A stretch of 64,000 bases of DNA from Crenobacter caeni (GTDB taxonomy: Bacteria; Pseudomonadota; Gammaproteobacteria; Burkholderiales; Chromobacteriaceae), in the NCBI RefSeq assembly GCF_010435965.1, contig NZ_JAAGAA010000002.1, positions 282,452 to 346,451 on the forward strand, read 5' to 3'. The stretch's first letter is position 1. The number at the start of each line of letters is the position of its first letter. The translations under genes and the position numbers were made by a program. Shown in pieces: positions 41,556-49,268 of the stretch. The notes under the pieces are model-generated. The model did not search any database, was not told the origin of the DNA, and saw nothing but the letters and a program-made list of their open reading frames with translations.

Positions 41556-41586
41556 CAAACAGCCCCGGCCTTGCCGGGGCTGTTTG
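41556..41586. terminator. bidirectional terminator
   Basis: CAAACAGCCCCGGC / GCCGGGGCTGTTTG perfect 14-bp stem with a 3-nt loop, between the convergent chemoreceptor and GDT1 genes. Confidence 0.85.
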
Positions 41587-41595
41587 CTTGCCAGG

Positions 41596-42153
41596 CTAGC
41601 GCAGCGCGAGGGTGACCACGCCCAGCACCGCAAACAGGCCGGCCGCGAAGCGGTGGACGACATGCTTGGGCAGCTTGTTGGCGGCGACTTCGCCCAGCAG
41701 CACGGCCGGGACGTTGGCGATCATCATGCCGAGCGTGGTGCCGGCGACGACCATCACCGTCTCGTGGTAACGAGCGGCCAGCGCGACCGTGGCCACCTGC
41801 GTCTTGTCGCCCATTTCGGCGAGGAAGAACGCGATCAGCGTCGCGCCGAACACGCCGAAGCGCTCGCTCAGGCGGGTGTCGTCGTCGAGCTTGTCGGGTA
41901 TCAGCATCCACAGCGCCATCGCGATGAACGACGCGCCGAGGATCCAGCGCAAGGTGTCCGGGCCGAGCAGCGCGGTGATCCAGCTGCCCAGGGCGGCGGC
42001 GCCGGCATGGTTGAGCAGGGTCGCGACCAGAATGCCGAGGATGATGGGAACGGGTTTCTTGTAGCGGGCGGCGATCAGCAGCGCGAGCAGCTGCGTCTTG
42101 TCGCCGATTTCGGCCAGCGCGACGATGCCGGTGGAGAAGAACAGGGCTTCCAT
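41596..42153 (-). CDS. GDT1/TMEM165 (UPF0016) family divalent cation exporter, probably Mn2+
   Basis: 185-residue inner-membrane protein with six helices in two homologous halves. Each half carries the family signature E-x-G-D-K-T (ALAEIGDKTQLLAL near residue 15 and FFLAEMGDKTQVATVALAAR near 110). Bacterial members export Mn2+. The gene lies behind a yybP-ykoY (Mn2+-sensing) riboswitch on the same strand, so expression should rise with manganese. The start at 42153 fits the first helix; no strong ribosome site is seen, in keeping with control by leader structure. Confidence 0.92.
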   Translation of the reverse strand: MEALFFSTGIVALAEIGDKTQLLALLIAARYKKPVPIILGILVATLLNHAGAAALGSWITALLGPDTLRWILGASFIAMALWMLIPDKLDDDTRLSERFGVFGATLIAFFLAEMGDKTQVATVALAARYHETVMVVAGTTLGMMIANVPAVLLGEVAANKLPKHVVHRFAAGLFAVLGVVTLALR

Positions 42154-42183
42154 GGAGGAGAGATCCAGGGGGCTGCAAGTAGG

Positions 42184-42234
42184 CCATGACGCGACGGCGT
42201 GGCAGCCCCGCGTGGGCACCCCGTGGCGTCATGG
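42184..42234 (-). promoter_or_regulatory. expression-platform hairpin of the riboswitch
   Basis: Arms CCATGACGC (read on the minus strand from 42234) and GCGTCATGG (ending at 42184) are perfect complements flanking a GC-rich loop. The first arm begins at the 3' edge of the aptamer (its last GG overlaps the AGACC end), the layout of a switching hairpin. Confidence 0.5.
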
Positions 42235-42330
42235 GTCTTGCCAGACCTGGATCAGGTTGCCGGTACCATGGCTTGCGCCAAGTCTGTTGATACCGGCCGG
42301 CGTCGCGTTCGCGCCGAGGCTACTCCCCCA
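42233..42330 (-). ncRNA. yybP-ykoY manganese riboswitch
   Basis: On the minus strand the leader begins with GGGGGAGTAGCC, contains GGTATCAACAGACTTGGC and CGGCAACCTG, and closes with GGCAAGACC. These are the conserved 5' GGGGAGUAG, internal loop CAACA and 3' CAAGACC blocks of the yybP-ykoY class, in order and at usual spacing (about 98 nt). The downstream gene is a GDT1 family Mn2+ exporter, the typical target in proteobacteria. Confidence 0.88.
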
Positions 42331-42375
42331 GAACGGGACGCATGATATTTGAAAGCCGCATTCGCGGCAAGCGCC

Positions 42376-42834
42376 TCAGTCGAGAGCGGACGTGCACTGC
42401 GGGCAGCGCGTCGCGGCGATGGGCACCTGCGAGCAGCAGTACGGGCAGGCCTTGCTGTCCGGCGCCGGCGCCTCGGCCGGCTTCTCGCGGCGCAACTGGT
42501 TGATCACCTTGACGAGCGCGAATATGGCAAAGGCGATGATGGTGAAGCTGATCACTGCGTTGATGAACAGGCCGAGGTTCAGCGTGATGGCGCCGGCTTC
42601 CTTCGCCGCGGCGACCGAAGCGTACGGTCCGACGTGCTTGCTGCCTTCCTTCAGGACGAAGAACAGGTTGGAGAAGTCGACGTTGCCGAGCAGGATGCCG
42701 ATCGGTGGCATGATGATGTCGTCGACCAGCGATTTGACGATGGTGCCAAACGCGCCGCCGATCACCACGCCGACAGCCAGGTCCAGCGCGTTGCCGCGCA
42801 CGGCGAATTCACGGAATTCCTTGAGGATGGTCAT
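42376..42834 (-). CDS. mscL: large-conductance mechanosensitive channel with C-terminal zinc ribbon
   Basis: 152 residues. The canonical MscL body (about 1-118) is complete: EFREFAVRGNALDLAVGVVI, VDDIIMPPIGILLGNVDFSN, and the second helix (NAVISFTIIAFAIFALVKVI). After NQLRREKPAE a Pro/Ala linker leads to a zinc-ribbon tail with CPYC (130-133) and CPQC (144-147). The channel releases solutes on hypo-osmotic shock; the tail is not needed for gating in E. coli MscL and its role is unknown. GGAGA precedes the ATG. Same strand as the riboswitch, which lies 46 bp downstream of its stop. Confidence 0.95.
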   Translation of the reverse strand: MTILKEFREFAVRGNALDLAVGVVIGGAFGTIVKSLVDDIIMPPIGILLGNVDFSNLFFVLKEGSKHVGPYASVAAAKEAGAITLNLGLFINAVISFTIIAFAIFALVKVINQLRREKPAEAPAPDSKACPYCCSQVPIAATRCPQCTSALD

Positions 42835-42937
42835 GATTTGAAATCTCCGCAGGGATCAGATGCAAGATAGGATTGAAACCTCCCCATCCTAGTGGGGCAT
42901 CCGGTCTGGCAGCAAGCGTGCATTGCGCGCGGGCATG

Positions 42938-42968
42938 AAAAAAGCCGCGCTTTGTTGCGCGGCTTTTT
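42938..42968 (-). terminator. terminator of tRNA-Asn
   Basis: AAAAAGCCGCGC and GCGCGGCTTTTT form a perfect 12-bp stem with a 6-nt loop and T runs on both strands, right after the CCA end of the minus-strand tRNA. Confidence 0.9.
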
Positions 42969-42973
42969 GAATC

Positions 42974-43049
42974 TGGCTCCCCGAGCAGGGCTCGAACCTG
43001 CGACCTGCGGATTAACAGTCCGTCGCTCTACCAACTGAGCTATCAGGGA
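42974..43049 (-). tRNA. tRNA-Asn (anticodon GTT)
   Basis: 76-nt cloverleaf on the minus strand: acceptor TCCCTGA / TCGGGGA (one T-G pair), discriminator G and encoded CCA; D arm AGCTCAGTTGGTAGAGC; anticodon loop CTGTTAA giving GTT; T arm GGTTCGAGCC. Preceded by a perfect promoter. Confidence 0.98.
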
Positions 43050-43063
43050 ATTGGTAGAGGCGG

Positions 43064-43092
43064 ACTATACTGGCGGTGCTTTGTACTGTCAA
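43064..43092 (-). promoter_or_regulatory. consensus promoter of tRNA-Asn
   Basis: On the minus strand TTGACA (43092-43087), exactly 17 bp, then TATAGT (43069-43064), followed by a GC-rich CCGCC discriminator. The tRNA begins 14 bp after the -10 box. Confidence 0.92.
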
Positions 43093-43222
43093 CCCCTTTC
43101 GTGTCGGCCGCCGGACGATTGAAATGCCGCTGCCCGCCCGCATCTGTGTGGCATCTTGTTTCACAAGCGCGATGCAAAGTGCGGCCGGACTTTCCGCCGC
43201 GCGCAGACAAAGGATGGCGATA

Positions 43223-44230
43223 ATGGCAAATCTGATCGAGGCCTGGCTTGAGGCACAGGGCGCACGCAAGGTCGACGGGGAATGGCTGGGGGCAAAGGAA
43301 GGCGACGATGCGGGGCTGTGTGCGCCGCTTGCACATTTCGCCCTGTACCGGATTGACGGCGAGGATGCGGAGGCCTTCCTGCAGGGGCAGCTTTCCAATG
43401 ACGTGCGGCAATTGGACGGTGCTCGTGCGCAATATACGACGTACTCGAATGCCAAAGGCCGGATGCTGGCGAATATGCTGCTCTGGCGTGACGGCGACGG
43501 CTTTTTCATGTTGCTGGCCGCCGACCTGGCCGAACAGGTGGTACGCCGGCTGCGCATGTTCGTATTGCGTTCGCGCGTCAATTTCCAGGCGGCCGATACG
43601 CTCCCGTTATTGCTCGATGAACCGGGGGCGGAACGCCTGTTGGCGGGGCTTGATTTGGCAATGCCTGCCAATGCGATGCAGCAAACCGGAGCTGCTGGCG
43701 TGACCGCGATCCGCCTGCCGCACGCCGGCGTGCTGGTCGTCGCCAGGGATGGCGACGACAGTCGTTTGTCCTCTGCGCTTGAAAATAGCAAGATCGGCGT
43801 GGCCGGGCGCAATTGGGCAGACGGCCGGTTTGTTGCGTCCGGGTTTGCCTGGGTCGTACAGGCGACCCAGGAAGCGTTTGTGCCGCAAATGGCCAATATG
43901 GAATTGCTGGACGCGGTCAATTTCCGCAAGGGCTGTTACCCAGGGCAGGAAATCGTCGCCCGCATGCAGTATCTGGGTAAAACCAAGCGGCGACTGTTCC
44001 GGGTATATTCCGCCGCTCCTCTGGCGCCCGGAATGCCGTTGCAGGGCGCCGAGTCGCCAGAAACCGAAATCGGTCAAGTTGCCTACGCGGCAGAATTACC
44101 CGATCAGGGGTGTGAAGCCCTGGTCGTGGTGATGGTTTCCGCGTGGGAGAAGGGTATCATTTGTCCGAGTGTCGATTCGGTATTGACGAGGCTGCAATTG
44201 CCGTATGAGATTCCGGATTTGGATAATTAA
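43223..44230 (+). CDS. ygfZ: YgfZ/GcvT-like folate-binding Fe-S cluster maintenance protein
   Basis: 335 residues. The YgfZ signature KGCYPGQEIVARMQYLGKTK is complete with its essential Cys; the N-terminal GcvT-like fold (FLQGQLSNDVRQL, then YSNAKGRMLANMLLWRDGDG) is typical. The protein helps maintain some Fe-S enzymes using tetrahydrofolate. ATG at 43223 is preferred since AAAGGA lies eight bases before it. Codon use from about 43420 onward is slightly less GC-rich than the surroundings. Transcribed away from tRNA-Asn. Confidence 0.93.
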   Translation: MANLIEAWLEAQGARKVDGEWLGAKEGDDAGLCAPLAHFALYRIDGEDAEAFLQGQLSNDVRQLDGARAQYTTYSNAKGRMLANMLLWRDGDGFFMLLAADLAEQVVRRLRMFVLRSRVNFQAADTLPLLLDEPGAERLLAGLDLAMPANAMQQTGAAGVTAIRLPHAGVLVVARDGDDSRLSSALENSKIGVAGRNWADGRFVASGFAWVVQATQEAFVPQMANMELLDAVNFRKGCYPGQEIVARMQYLGKTKRRLFRVYSAAPLAPGMPLQGAESPETEIGQVAYAAELPDQGCEALVVVMVSAWEKGIICPSVDSVLTRLQLPYEIPDLDN

Positions 44231-44308
44231 TTTAGCGGGGGTTCTTGACCTTTTTGCGGTCGCTCGCTAATTTGTCGGTATATGAGTTGTTCACCAAAGG
44301 AAACCAAT

Positions 44309-44614
44309 ATGCAGCTCGATTCGCTGTCTTATGTCGAACTCGTCCAGCTGAAAACCGACGTCGAGGCAGAAATTGCCCGCCGCGAGCAGGAAGAAAAAGC
44401 GAAAGCCCGCAAGCAGATCCTTGAAATTGCTCGCAATTTCGGTCTGAGTGTCGAAGATGTACTGTCCAAGCCGGCCGCTACCCGCAAGCCGGTCGAGGCC
44501 AAATACCGCCATCCGGAAGACGCGTCGCTGACTTGGACCGGTCGCGGCCGCAAGCCGGTATGGGTTGTCGAACAACTGGCCGCAGGCAAGACGCTGGAGC
44601 AGTTGGCGATCTGA
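44309..44614 (+). CDS. hns: H-NS family histone-like nucleoid protein
   Basis: 101 residues; N-terminal coiled-coil oligomerisation region (about 1-45) and the C-terminal AT-hook-like DNA-binding domain with the conserved core YRHPEDASLTWTGRGRKPVW. The short Bph3/HvrA-like form is usual in betaproteobacteria. AAAGGA precedes the ATG. A TTGACC at 44245-44250 could be a -35 but the -10 region is weak. It silences AT-rich, often foreign, DNA; notably this window has very little such DNA. Confidence 0.93.
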   Translation: MQLDSLSYVELVQLKTDVEAEIARREQEEKAKARKQILEIARNFGLSVEDVLSKPAATRKPVEAKYRHPEDASLTWTGRGRKPVWVVEQLAAGKTLEQLAI

Positions 44615-44630
44615 TTGAAGCGGGTATTTG

Positions 44631-44662
44631 CCAAAAAGCCGCGGCTTCGGTCGCGGCTTTTG
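44631..44662 (+). terminator. intrinsic terminator after the H-NS gene
   Basis: CCAAAAAGCCGCG / CGCGGCTTTTGG-type stem with a loop of about 8 nt, then GGTTTTTT, 17 bp behind the stop codon. Confidence 0.85.
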
Positions 44663-44774
44663 GTTTTTTACGGGCAAGCTGGGCCCTGCTTAAGCGACGG
44701 GCCAGCGAAGTTGCTATCATTGGGACAGAATCTGTCTATCATTGTCGGGGCGCAAGGGTAATGGAGGTGGCATT

Positions 44775-46466
44775 TTGAGCAAGCTTGATTTCCTGTCGTT
44801 CGGCGCCGCAAAACGCAAGGCCGGTGACCCGTTCGGCGGAGCGCAGGCGGCCTCTGACTGGTACGCGGAGTGGGCGCCGCAGCAAGGCGGCACGCTCGTC
44901 GAAGCCTTGTGCGCCCGGGTCGCGCTGTTTTGCGCGGAAAGCGCGAATGCAAGGCTGGGGCTTGCCGAGCTCGAGTCACTGCTGGCGCTCAACAGCCTGT
45001 CCTGGTCGCAGTTGCAGGCCGTGCGCGGGCAATACCTGCTCAATAACCGCATGCCCAGGGTGCTCGAAGAGCAGTTGCGCGTACAGATCCTCCGCTATGC
45101 CGAGGTGTTCAGTACCGCGTACCAGCGTTTCTTCAGCGCCGACGCGCTCGCGGACGCGTCGATCCGCCCCCTGTTGCCGCTTGCGGTCGCGCGGGTGCTG
45201 GCGTTCCGCGCCGACCACGCCTTGTGGCTGTACTTCCGCCATTTCTCGCCTGACCCCGTGTTCTGGCTGAACGTCAACCAGTTGTACGCATGGGCCGAGC
45301 GGGCCGGCCTGGAAAGCCTGCCGCTGGTGCTGTACGACGACCGTGCCGGCACGACGATCCAGGACGAATACATCGCGCTGCTGATGACGGCCCTGCTTGA
45401 CGCGGGCAACCTCTCGGCGCGGCAGGTCTACGCCGCGCACCAGCTCGCCTTGAGGCTAGCCAACCGTACCCATCTGGCGAGTGATCCTGCCGATGCAAGC
45501 TTCATGGTCGATCTGGCCCGCGGGGCGCCGCCTGTCCGGCCGCGTGCCGGCGGTGCGGAGGGGCAGCAGCGTTATTGGCGGACGGCTGATATTTGTGAGC
45601 CGATGAACGCGTGGCGCATCGTGTACGACAGCGGACGCATGCCTGACGAATTGCGGCGGCTGAATATCGACGGGCTGGACGGCGGCTTGCTGCACAGGCT
45701 GGTGCACGAGTGGGCTGACCGGCCGACCCCCTACCAGCGGGCGGACCGCCAGCTGGTCAACGGCCGTTCGCTCGAGGTCGCGCACCGCCTGGCGGTGTTG
45801 CACAAGCTGATCCGCCAGCCCGACGAGGTGCGCGCCAAGCAGGACGACGCATCGTTCGACGACGCGGGTGCGCTGCGCATTTACGGCTTTGTCACCAGCC
45901 GCAGCCGGCTGCGCCAGGCGCCTGCCTCGCCGGCTACGGAGGCGACGGCCGCGCTGGCCGATACCTTGCCGACCTGGCACGTCGAGGACCAGAGTACGAG
46001 CGGTCTGGGGCTGTCGCTGGCCTCGACCGGCAGCGAGTGGGTCAACTTAGGCTCGCTGATCGGCTACCGGGAGGCGGACTCGTGGGGGCTTGGGATCGTG
46101 CGCCGCATCAAGCGTCCGGCGCCGGAGAAGCTGTTTGTCGGGCTGGAGATCGTCAGCGAGCGTCCGGTCGCGGCTTCCTTGCGCGCCGAGGATGGCCGGC
46201 CGGTGGTCGCCGAGACCCAGCTGCCGGCCGACAGGGTGTGGCAAGGCGGCGAGATCGCGCTGTTCGTCGGTTGCGTGCGCGAGGGGCGCAAGGTCAACGC
46301 CCTGATCCTCGCCAGCGCCTCGTACGCGCTGGGCAAGCAGCAGTACATGTCGGCGCGCGGCAAGCATTTCCTGATCGCGCTGGGGCGGGTATTGGAGAAG
46401 GGGGCCGACTGGTGCCTGTGCGAGATCGAACTGATCCGCCCGGTCGAAGCGCTGCCCAAGCCCTGA
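44775..46466 (+). CDS. uncharacterised protein with a C-terminal PilZ-like domain
   Basis: 563 residues, no signal peptide or membrane helix. Residues about 30-370 are helical and unfamiliar; residues about 395-560 resemble an atypical PilZ fold with DQSTSGLGLSLA (the D-x-S-x-x-G element) and VNLGSLIGYREADSWGLGIV. The Arg-rich stretch before it (FVTSRSRLR) could stand in for the RxxxR motif. If it binds c-di-GMP it would couple that signal to an unknown partner; the diguanylate cyclase about 4.5 kb away is only circumstantial. The TTG start at 44775 is favoured by GGAGG seven bases upstream. Transcribed alone between two terminators. Confidence 0.75.
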   Translation: MSKLDFLSFGAAKRKAGDPFGGAQAASDWYAEWAPQQGGTLVEALCARVALFCAESANARLGLAELESLLALNSLSWSQLQAVRGQYLLNNRMPRVLEEQLRVQILRYAEVFSTAYQRFFSADALADASIRPLLPLAVARVLAFRADHALWLYFRHFSPDPVFWLNVNQLYAWAERAGLESLPLVLYDDRAGTTIQDEYIALLMTALLDAGNLSARQVYAAHQLALRLANRTHLASDPADASFMVDLARGAPPVRPRAGGAEGQQRYWRTADICEPMNAWRIVYDSGRMPDELRRLNIDGLDGGLLHRLVHEWADRPTPYQRADRQLVNGRSLEVAHRLAVLHKLIRQPDEVRAKQDDASFDDAGALRIYGFVTSRSRLRQAPASPATEATAALADTLPTWHVEDQSTSGLGLSLASTGSEWVNLGSLIGYREADSWGLGIVRRIKRPAPEKLFVGLEIVSERPVAASLRAEDGRPVVAETQLPADRVWQGGEIALFVGCVREGRKVNALILASASYALGKQQYMSARGKHFLIALGRVLEKGADWCLCEIELIRPVEALPKP

Positions 46467-46483
46467 TCCGCTAGCCGACCAGT

Positions 46484-46514
46484 AAAAAAGCCACGCGAGC
46501 GCGTGGCTTTTTTT
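46484..46514. terminator. bidirectional terminator
   Basis: AAAAAAGCCACGC / GCGTGGCTTTTTT stem with a GAGC loop and a long T run, between the convergent PilZ-like and carboxypeptidase genes. Confidence 0.92.
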
Positions 46515-46527
46515 GTACGCCGTGTGC

Positions 46528-47655
46528 TTAGCGCAGGTAGCGCAGCACGGCGAGCATCGGCGTGAGCAGCGCCTCGCCCAGGCGCAGGCTACGCTGGGCG
46601 CTCCAGCCGTAGTCGTCGTCCGGCAGGTTCGCGTTGTCCTTGAACGGCATCTCCAGCGTGAAGGCGAGGCAGTTGAATTCCTGGCCGACCCACGCGGTTG
46701 CCCACGACAGGTCGGCGCTGCCTTTTTCGCGTTTCGGGTAGCCGACTTCGTCCTGGAACTCCGGGCACGCCAGCTGGAACTGATCCTTGAACAGGTCCTC
46801 GAGCATCTCGATGTGTTCGCTGTACGCGGGCACGCCTTCGGTACCGGCGACGAACACGTAGGGCAGGGCCTCGTCGCCGTGCAGGTCGATGAAGAGGTCG
46901 ACCCCGGTTTCCCGCATCTTTTCGCGCACCGCGAGCACTTCAGGGCTGCGTTCGGCGGACGGCGCGTTCCATTCGCGGTTGAGGTTGGCGCCGACCGCGT
47001 TGGTGCGCAGGTTGCCGTGCACCGAACCGTCCGGGTTCATGTTGGGGACGATGTAGAAGGTCGCCGCGTCGAGCAGCAGGCGGCTGCTCGCATCCTGCGG
47101 GTCGAGCAGGCGGTTGAGCAGGCCTTCGACCGCCCATTCGGCCATGGTTTCGCCCGGATGCTGGCGGGCGATCACCCAGATCTTCAGGTCTGACTCGACC
47201 TCGTGGCCGATGGTCAGCAGGTCGATGTCGCGCCCTTCCGCGGTCGAACCCAGGCAGCTGACCTGGCACAGGCCGGAGCCCTGCGCCTGGCCGACCAGGT
47301 TCAGGTGCTGCTCGTAGGAGTAGGGCTCGAAGTACGCGTAGTAGACGCTGCCCGACAGCGGAACATGTTCGATGATCAGCTCGCCGTTCTCGAAGCGGGT
47401 CGGTACGCGGAACCAGTTGTTGCGGTCGTACGAGGCGACGGCCTGATAGTCCTGCCAGCCTTCCGGGTAAGTGCATTCGGCCGCGTTGATAAAACGCAGC
47501 GTGCACGGCTGGTACGCCGCGCCTTGCAATCGGAAGTAGAACCACTGGGCGAAGGAGGCCGCGTTGTCCTGGCGGATTTTCAGTTGGATGTCTGAAAAAT
47601 CGTCGCACTTCACGACTTCGACGCTGCCGGCGTCGAACTGGCTGCTGATGTTCAT
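46528..47655 (-). CDS. M14 family zinc carboxypeptidase (cytosolic carboxypeptidase-like)
   Basis: 375 residues without signal peptide. The N-terminal beta domain (about 1-115) is typical of the M14D/CCP group, followed by the peptidase domain with zinc ligands in RQHPGETMAEW (His, Glu) and DLHGDE (His), the substrate motif PNMNPDGSVHGNLR, and a late Glu in FTLEMPF as general base. Eukaryotic relatives remove C-terminal glutamates from tubulin; bacterial substrates are unknown. ATG at 47655 has GAGG upstream. Transcribed alone after the phasin terminator. Confidence 0.88.
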   Translation of the reverse strand: MNISSQFDAGSVEVVKCDDFSDIQLKIRQDNAASFAQWFYFRLQGAAYQPCTLRFINAAECTYPEGWQDYQAVASYDRNNWFRVPTRFENGELIIEHVPLSGSVYYAYFEPYSYEQHLNLVGQAQGSGLCQVSCLGSTAEGRDIDLLTIGHEVESDLKIWVIARQHPGETMAEWAVEGLLNRLLDPQDASSRLLLDAATFYIVPNMNPDGSVHGNLRTNAVGANLNREWNAPSAERSPEVLAVREKMRETGVDLFIDLHGDEALPYVFVAGTEGVPAYSEHIEMLEDLFKDQFQLACPEFQDEVGYPKREKGSADLSWATAWVGQEFNCLAFTLEMPFKDNANLPDDDYGWSAQRSLRLGEALLTPMLAVLRYLR

Positions 47656-47737
47656 CCGGATAAAACCTCGGGCGAAAAGACGAGTGTAAACGCCAATTGT
47701 ACTGCCTGCGCGCGTCCGAGGGCACCCCAGAAGCAAA

Positions 47738-47760
47738 ACACCCTGCCGTCGGCAGGGTGT
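47738..47760 (-). terminator. terminator of the phasin gene
   Basis: ACACCCTGCC / GGCAGGGTGT perfect 10-bp stem with a 3-nt loop; on the minus strand it is followed by TTTTG. It lies 20 bp beyond the phasin stop codon. Confidence 0.88.
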
Positions 47761-47779
47761 GCGGGGCGCAGGGGCGGGC

Positions 47780-48328
47780 TCAGGCCGAGCGCTTGCCGCC
47801 GGCCTTGACCGCTTCGGCCGTCACTTCGGCCGCGTTCTTGACGCTGCTGTCGGCGAACTGCACCACTTGCTGCGCGCTCTTGGCGACGCTGTTGAGCGTC
47901 GCGGCGGTCGCGGCGATCGAGGTCTTCACCGCGTTGACGGCGACGTCGCTGCCAGCCGGCGCATCCTTGGCCAGCGTCTCGATCTGGCTGATCAGGCGCT
48001 TGTTGAATTCGCCCATGCTCTCTTCGGCCAGCTGGGTCAGCGCGCCTTGCGTCTGCGAGACCAGTTCGTAGTAGCCGCGCGCGTTCGCCACGCTCTTCTC
48101 GACGGCGTCGCCGGCGAGCTGCCTGAAACGCTGCGACGCGTCCTGCGCGTCGGTGCAGCCCGACAGTTCGCGCGCGAAGCGTGCGTTGTCCTCGAGCGAC
48201 TGCTTGGACAGTTCGAGGTTGAATTTCATCAGGCGCTCGGTGCTGTCGAGCGTGATCTGGGCGACGCGCAGTGCTGCTTCGAAGTTGCCCAGGGAGAATT
48301 TGCTGATCTGTTCGGTCGTCGCGTTCAT
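47780..48328 (-). CDS. phaP: phasin family protein
   Basis: 182 residues, all-helical. Family pattern MNATTEQISKFSLGNFEAAL with the continuing amphipathic helices (TERLMKFNLELSKQSLEDNA; ARGYYELVSQTQGALTQLAE). Phasins coat polyhydroxyalkanoate granules. AAAGGA lies before the ATG. It is divergent from phaR, whose product represses phasin genes until granules sequester it; a palindrome with a TGC/GCA core lies 99 bp upstream of this start. Confidence 0.92.
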   Translation of the reverse strand: MNATTEQISKFSLGNFEAALRVAQITLDSTERLMKFNLELSKQSLEDNARFARELSGCTDAQDASQRFRQLAGDAVEKSVANARGYYELVSQTQGALTQLAEESMGEFNKRLISQIETLAKDAPAGSDVAVNAVKTSIAATAATLNSVAKSAQQVVQFADSSVKNAAEVTAEAVKAGGKRSA

Positions 48329-48426
48329 GATCGTCCTTTGCCGTTCGGGGTTGGATTTGGTCACGGAATTCGCCGCCCGTTGCTCCGGGCTGTCTTTATC
48401 GTTGCGCAAGCTGTTGCGGGATGGAT

Positions 48427-48441
48427 TTGTGCTGTGCACAA
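48427..48441. promoter_or_regulatory. candidate PhaR site on the phasin side
   Basis: TTGTGC-TGT-GCACAA, a perfect inverted repeat with TGC/GCA ends, lies in the 255-bp phaP-phaR gap, 99 bp upstream of the phasin start. PhaR proteins bind TGC-rich palindromes; no footprint is implied. Confidence 0.5.
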
Positions 48442-48526
48442 TCCACCTTCAATCTATCACGCAGTGCAACATACGACTAGAAGTCTTGCTCTAGTCTGTG
48501 GCTTTTATGCTAAGGTAATTGCGTTG

Positions 48527-48559
48527 GCGCATTGCAGGGGTAATATCACTGCAATGCGC
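48527..48559. promoter_or_regulatory. candidate PhaR operator before phaR (autoregulation)
   Basis: Perfect 11-bp inverted repeat GCGCATTGCAG / CTGCAATGCGC with an 11-bp spacer, so the half-sites are about two helical turns apart. It ends 25 bp before the phaR start codon and 11 bp before its ribosome site, a position fit for repression. Confidence 0.65.
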
Positions 48560-48583
48560 AAAACACATAAGGGGGAGAGACCA

Positions 48584-49150
48584 ATGGACACCGAAAAACG
48601 GGTCATCAAGAAGTATCCGAACCGCCGGCTGTACGACACGGCGACCAGTTCCTACATCACGCTCGAAGACGTCAAGAAGCTGGTGCTCGAGAATGTCGAA
48701 CTGCAGGTGGTCGACGCCAAGACGCAGGAAGACATCACGCGCAGCGTACTGCTGCAGATCATCCTCGAAGAGGAGGGCAACGGCTCGCCGATGTTCAGCT
48801 ACGAGGTGCTGACCCAGTTCATCCGTTTCTACGGGCAGGCGATGCAGGGCATGATGGGCCCCTTCCTCGAGAAGAACCTGGAGATCTTCGGCCAGTTGCA
48901 GAAGAAGATGCAGGAGCAGAGCCGCGCGCTGTACGGCGACAACCCGAACCTGGGCGCCAACCTGTGGGGCGAGTACATGAAGTTCCAGGGGCCGGCGATG
49001 CAGAACATGATGTCGAATTACATGGAACAGAGCACCGGCATGTTCCTCGACATGCAAAACCGCATGCAGGAACAGACCAAGCAGCTGTTCGCAGGGTTCA
49101 CCTTCCCGACCCCGCCCGCGGGCGGCAAGAACGGCGACGAAAACCGCTAG
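48584..49150 (+). CDS. phaR: polyhydroxyalkanoate synthesis repressor PhaR
   Basis: 188 residues. The N-terminal DNA-binding domain (about 1-65) has the invariant [20 protein letters not shown], followed by the PHB-binding helical region rich in Met and Gln ([20 protein letters not shown]; ...[11 protein letters not shown]). PhaR represses phasin genes and itself and is released by nascent polymer. Strong ribosome site GGGGGAGAG before the ATG. Divergent from the phasin gene. PHA synthase genes are not in the window. Confidence 0.95.
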   Translation: MDTEKRVIKKYPNRRLYDTATSSYITLEDVKKLVLENVELQVVDAKTQEDITRSVLLQIILEEEGNGSPMFSYEVLTQFIRFYGQAMQGMMGPFLEKNLEIFGQLQKKMQEQSRALYGDNPNLGANLWGEYMKFQGPAMQNMMSNYMEQSTGMFLDMQNRMQEQTKQLFAGFTFPTPPAGGKNGDENR

Positions 49151-49207
49151 CGCCCACCTTACCGGCACACCCGTTTTCGTCTATCATTCAGCGCCTTGTT
49201 TCCATCG

Positions 49208-49230
49208 CCGGCCGGGTTTTTCCCGGCCGG
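49208..49230. terminator. GC-rich hairpin between phaR and rimO
   Basis: CCGGCCGGG / CCCGGCCGG perfect 9-bp stem with a T5 loop, 39 bp before the rimO ATG. No T run follows, so it may be a weak terminator for phaR or a leader hairpin of rimO. Confidence 0.45.
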
Positions 49231-49268
49231 TGGCGTTTGAACCGATAGCAAGTTTGCGGACCCGCCCC

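Noticed and set aside
44200..44310. Prophage or island boundary near the locally AT-richer ygfZ/H-NS region
   Set aside because: No integrase, direct repeats or phage genes; tRNA-Asn nearby is intact and its 3' end is not duplicated in the window.
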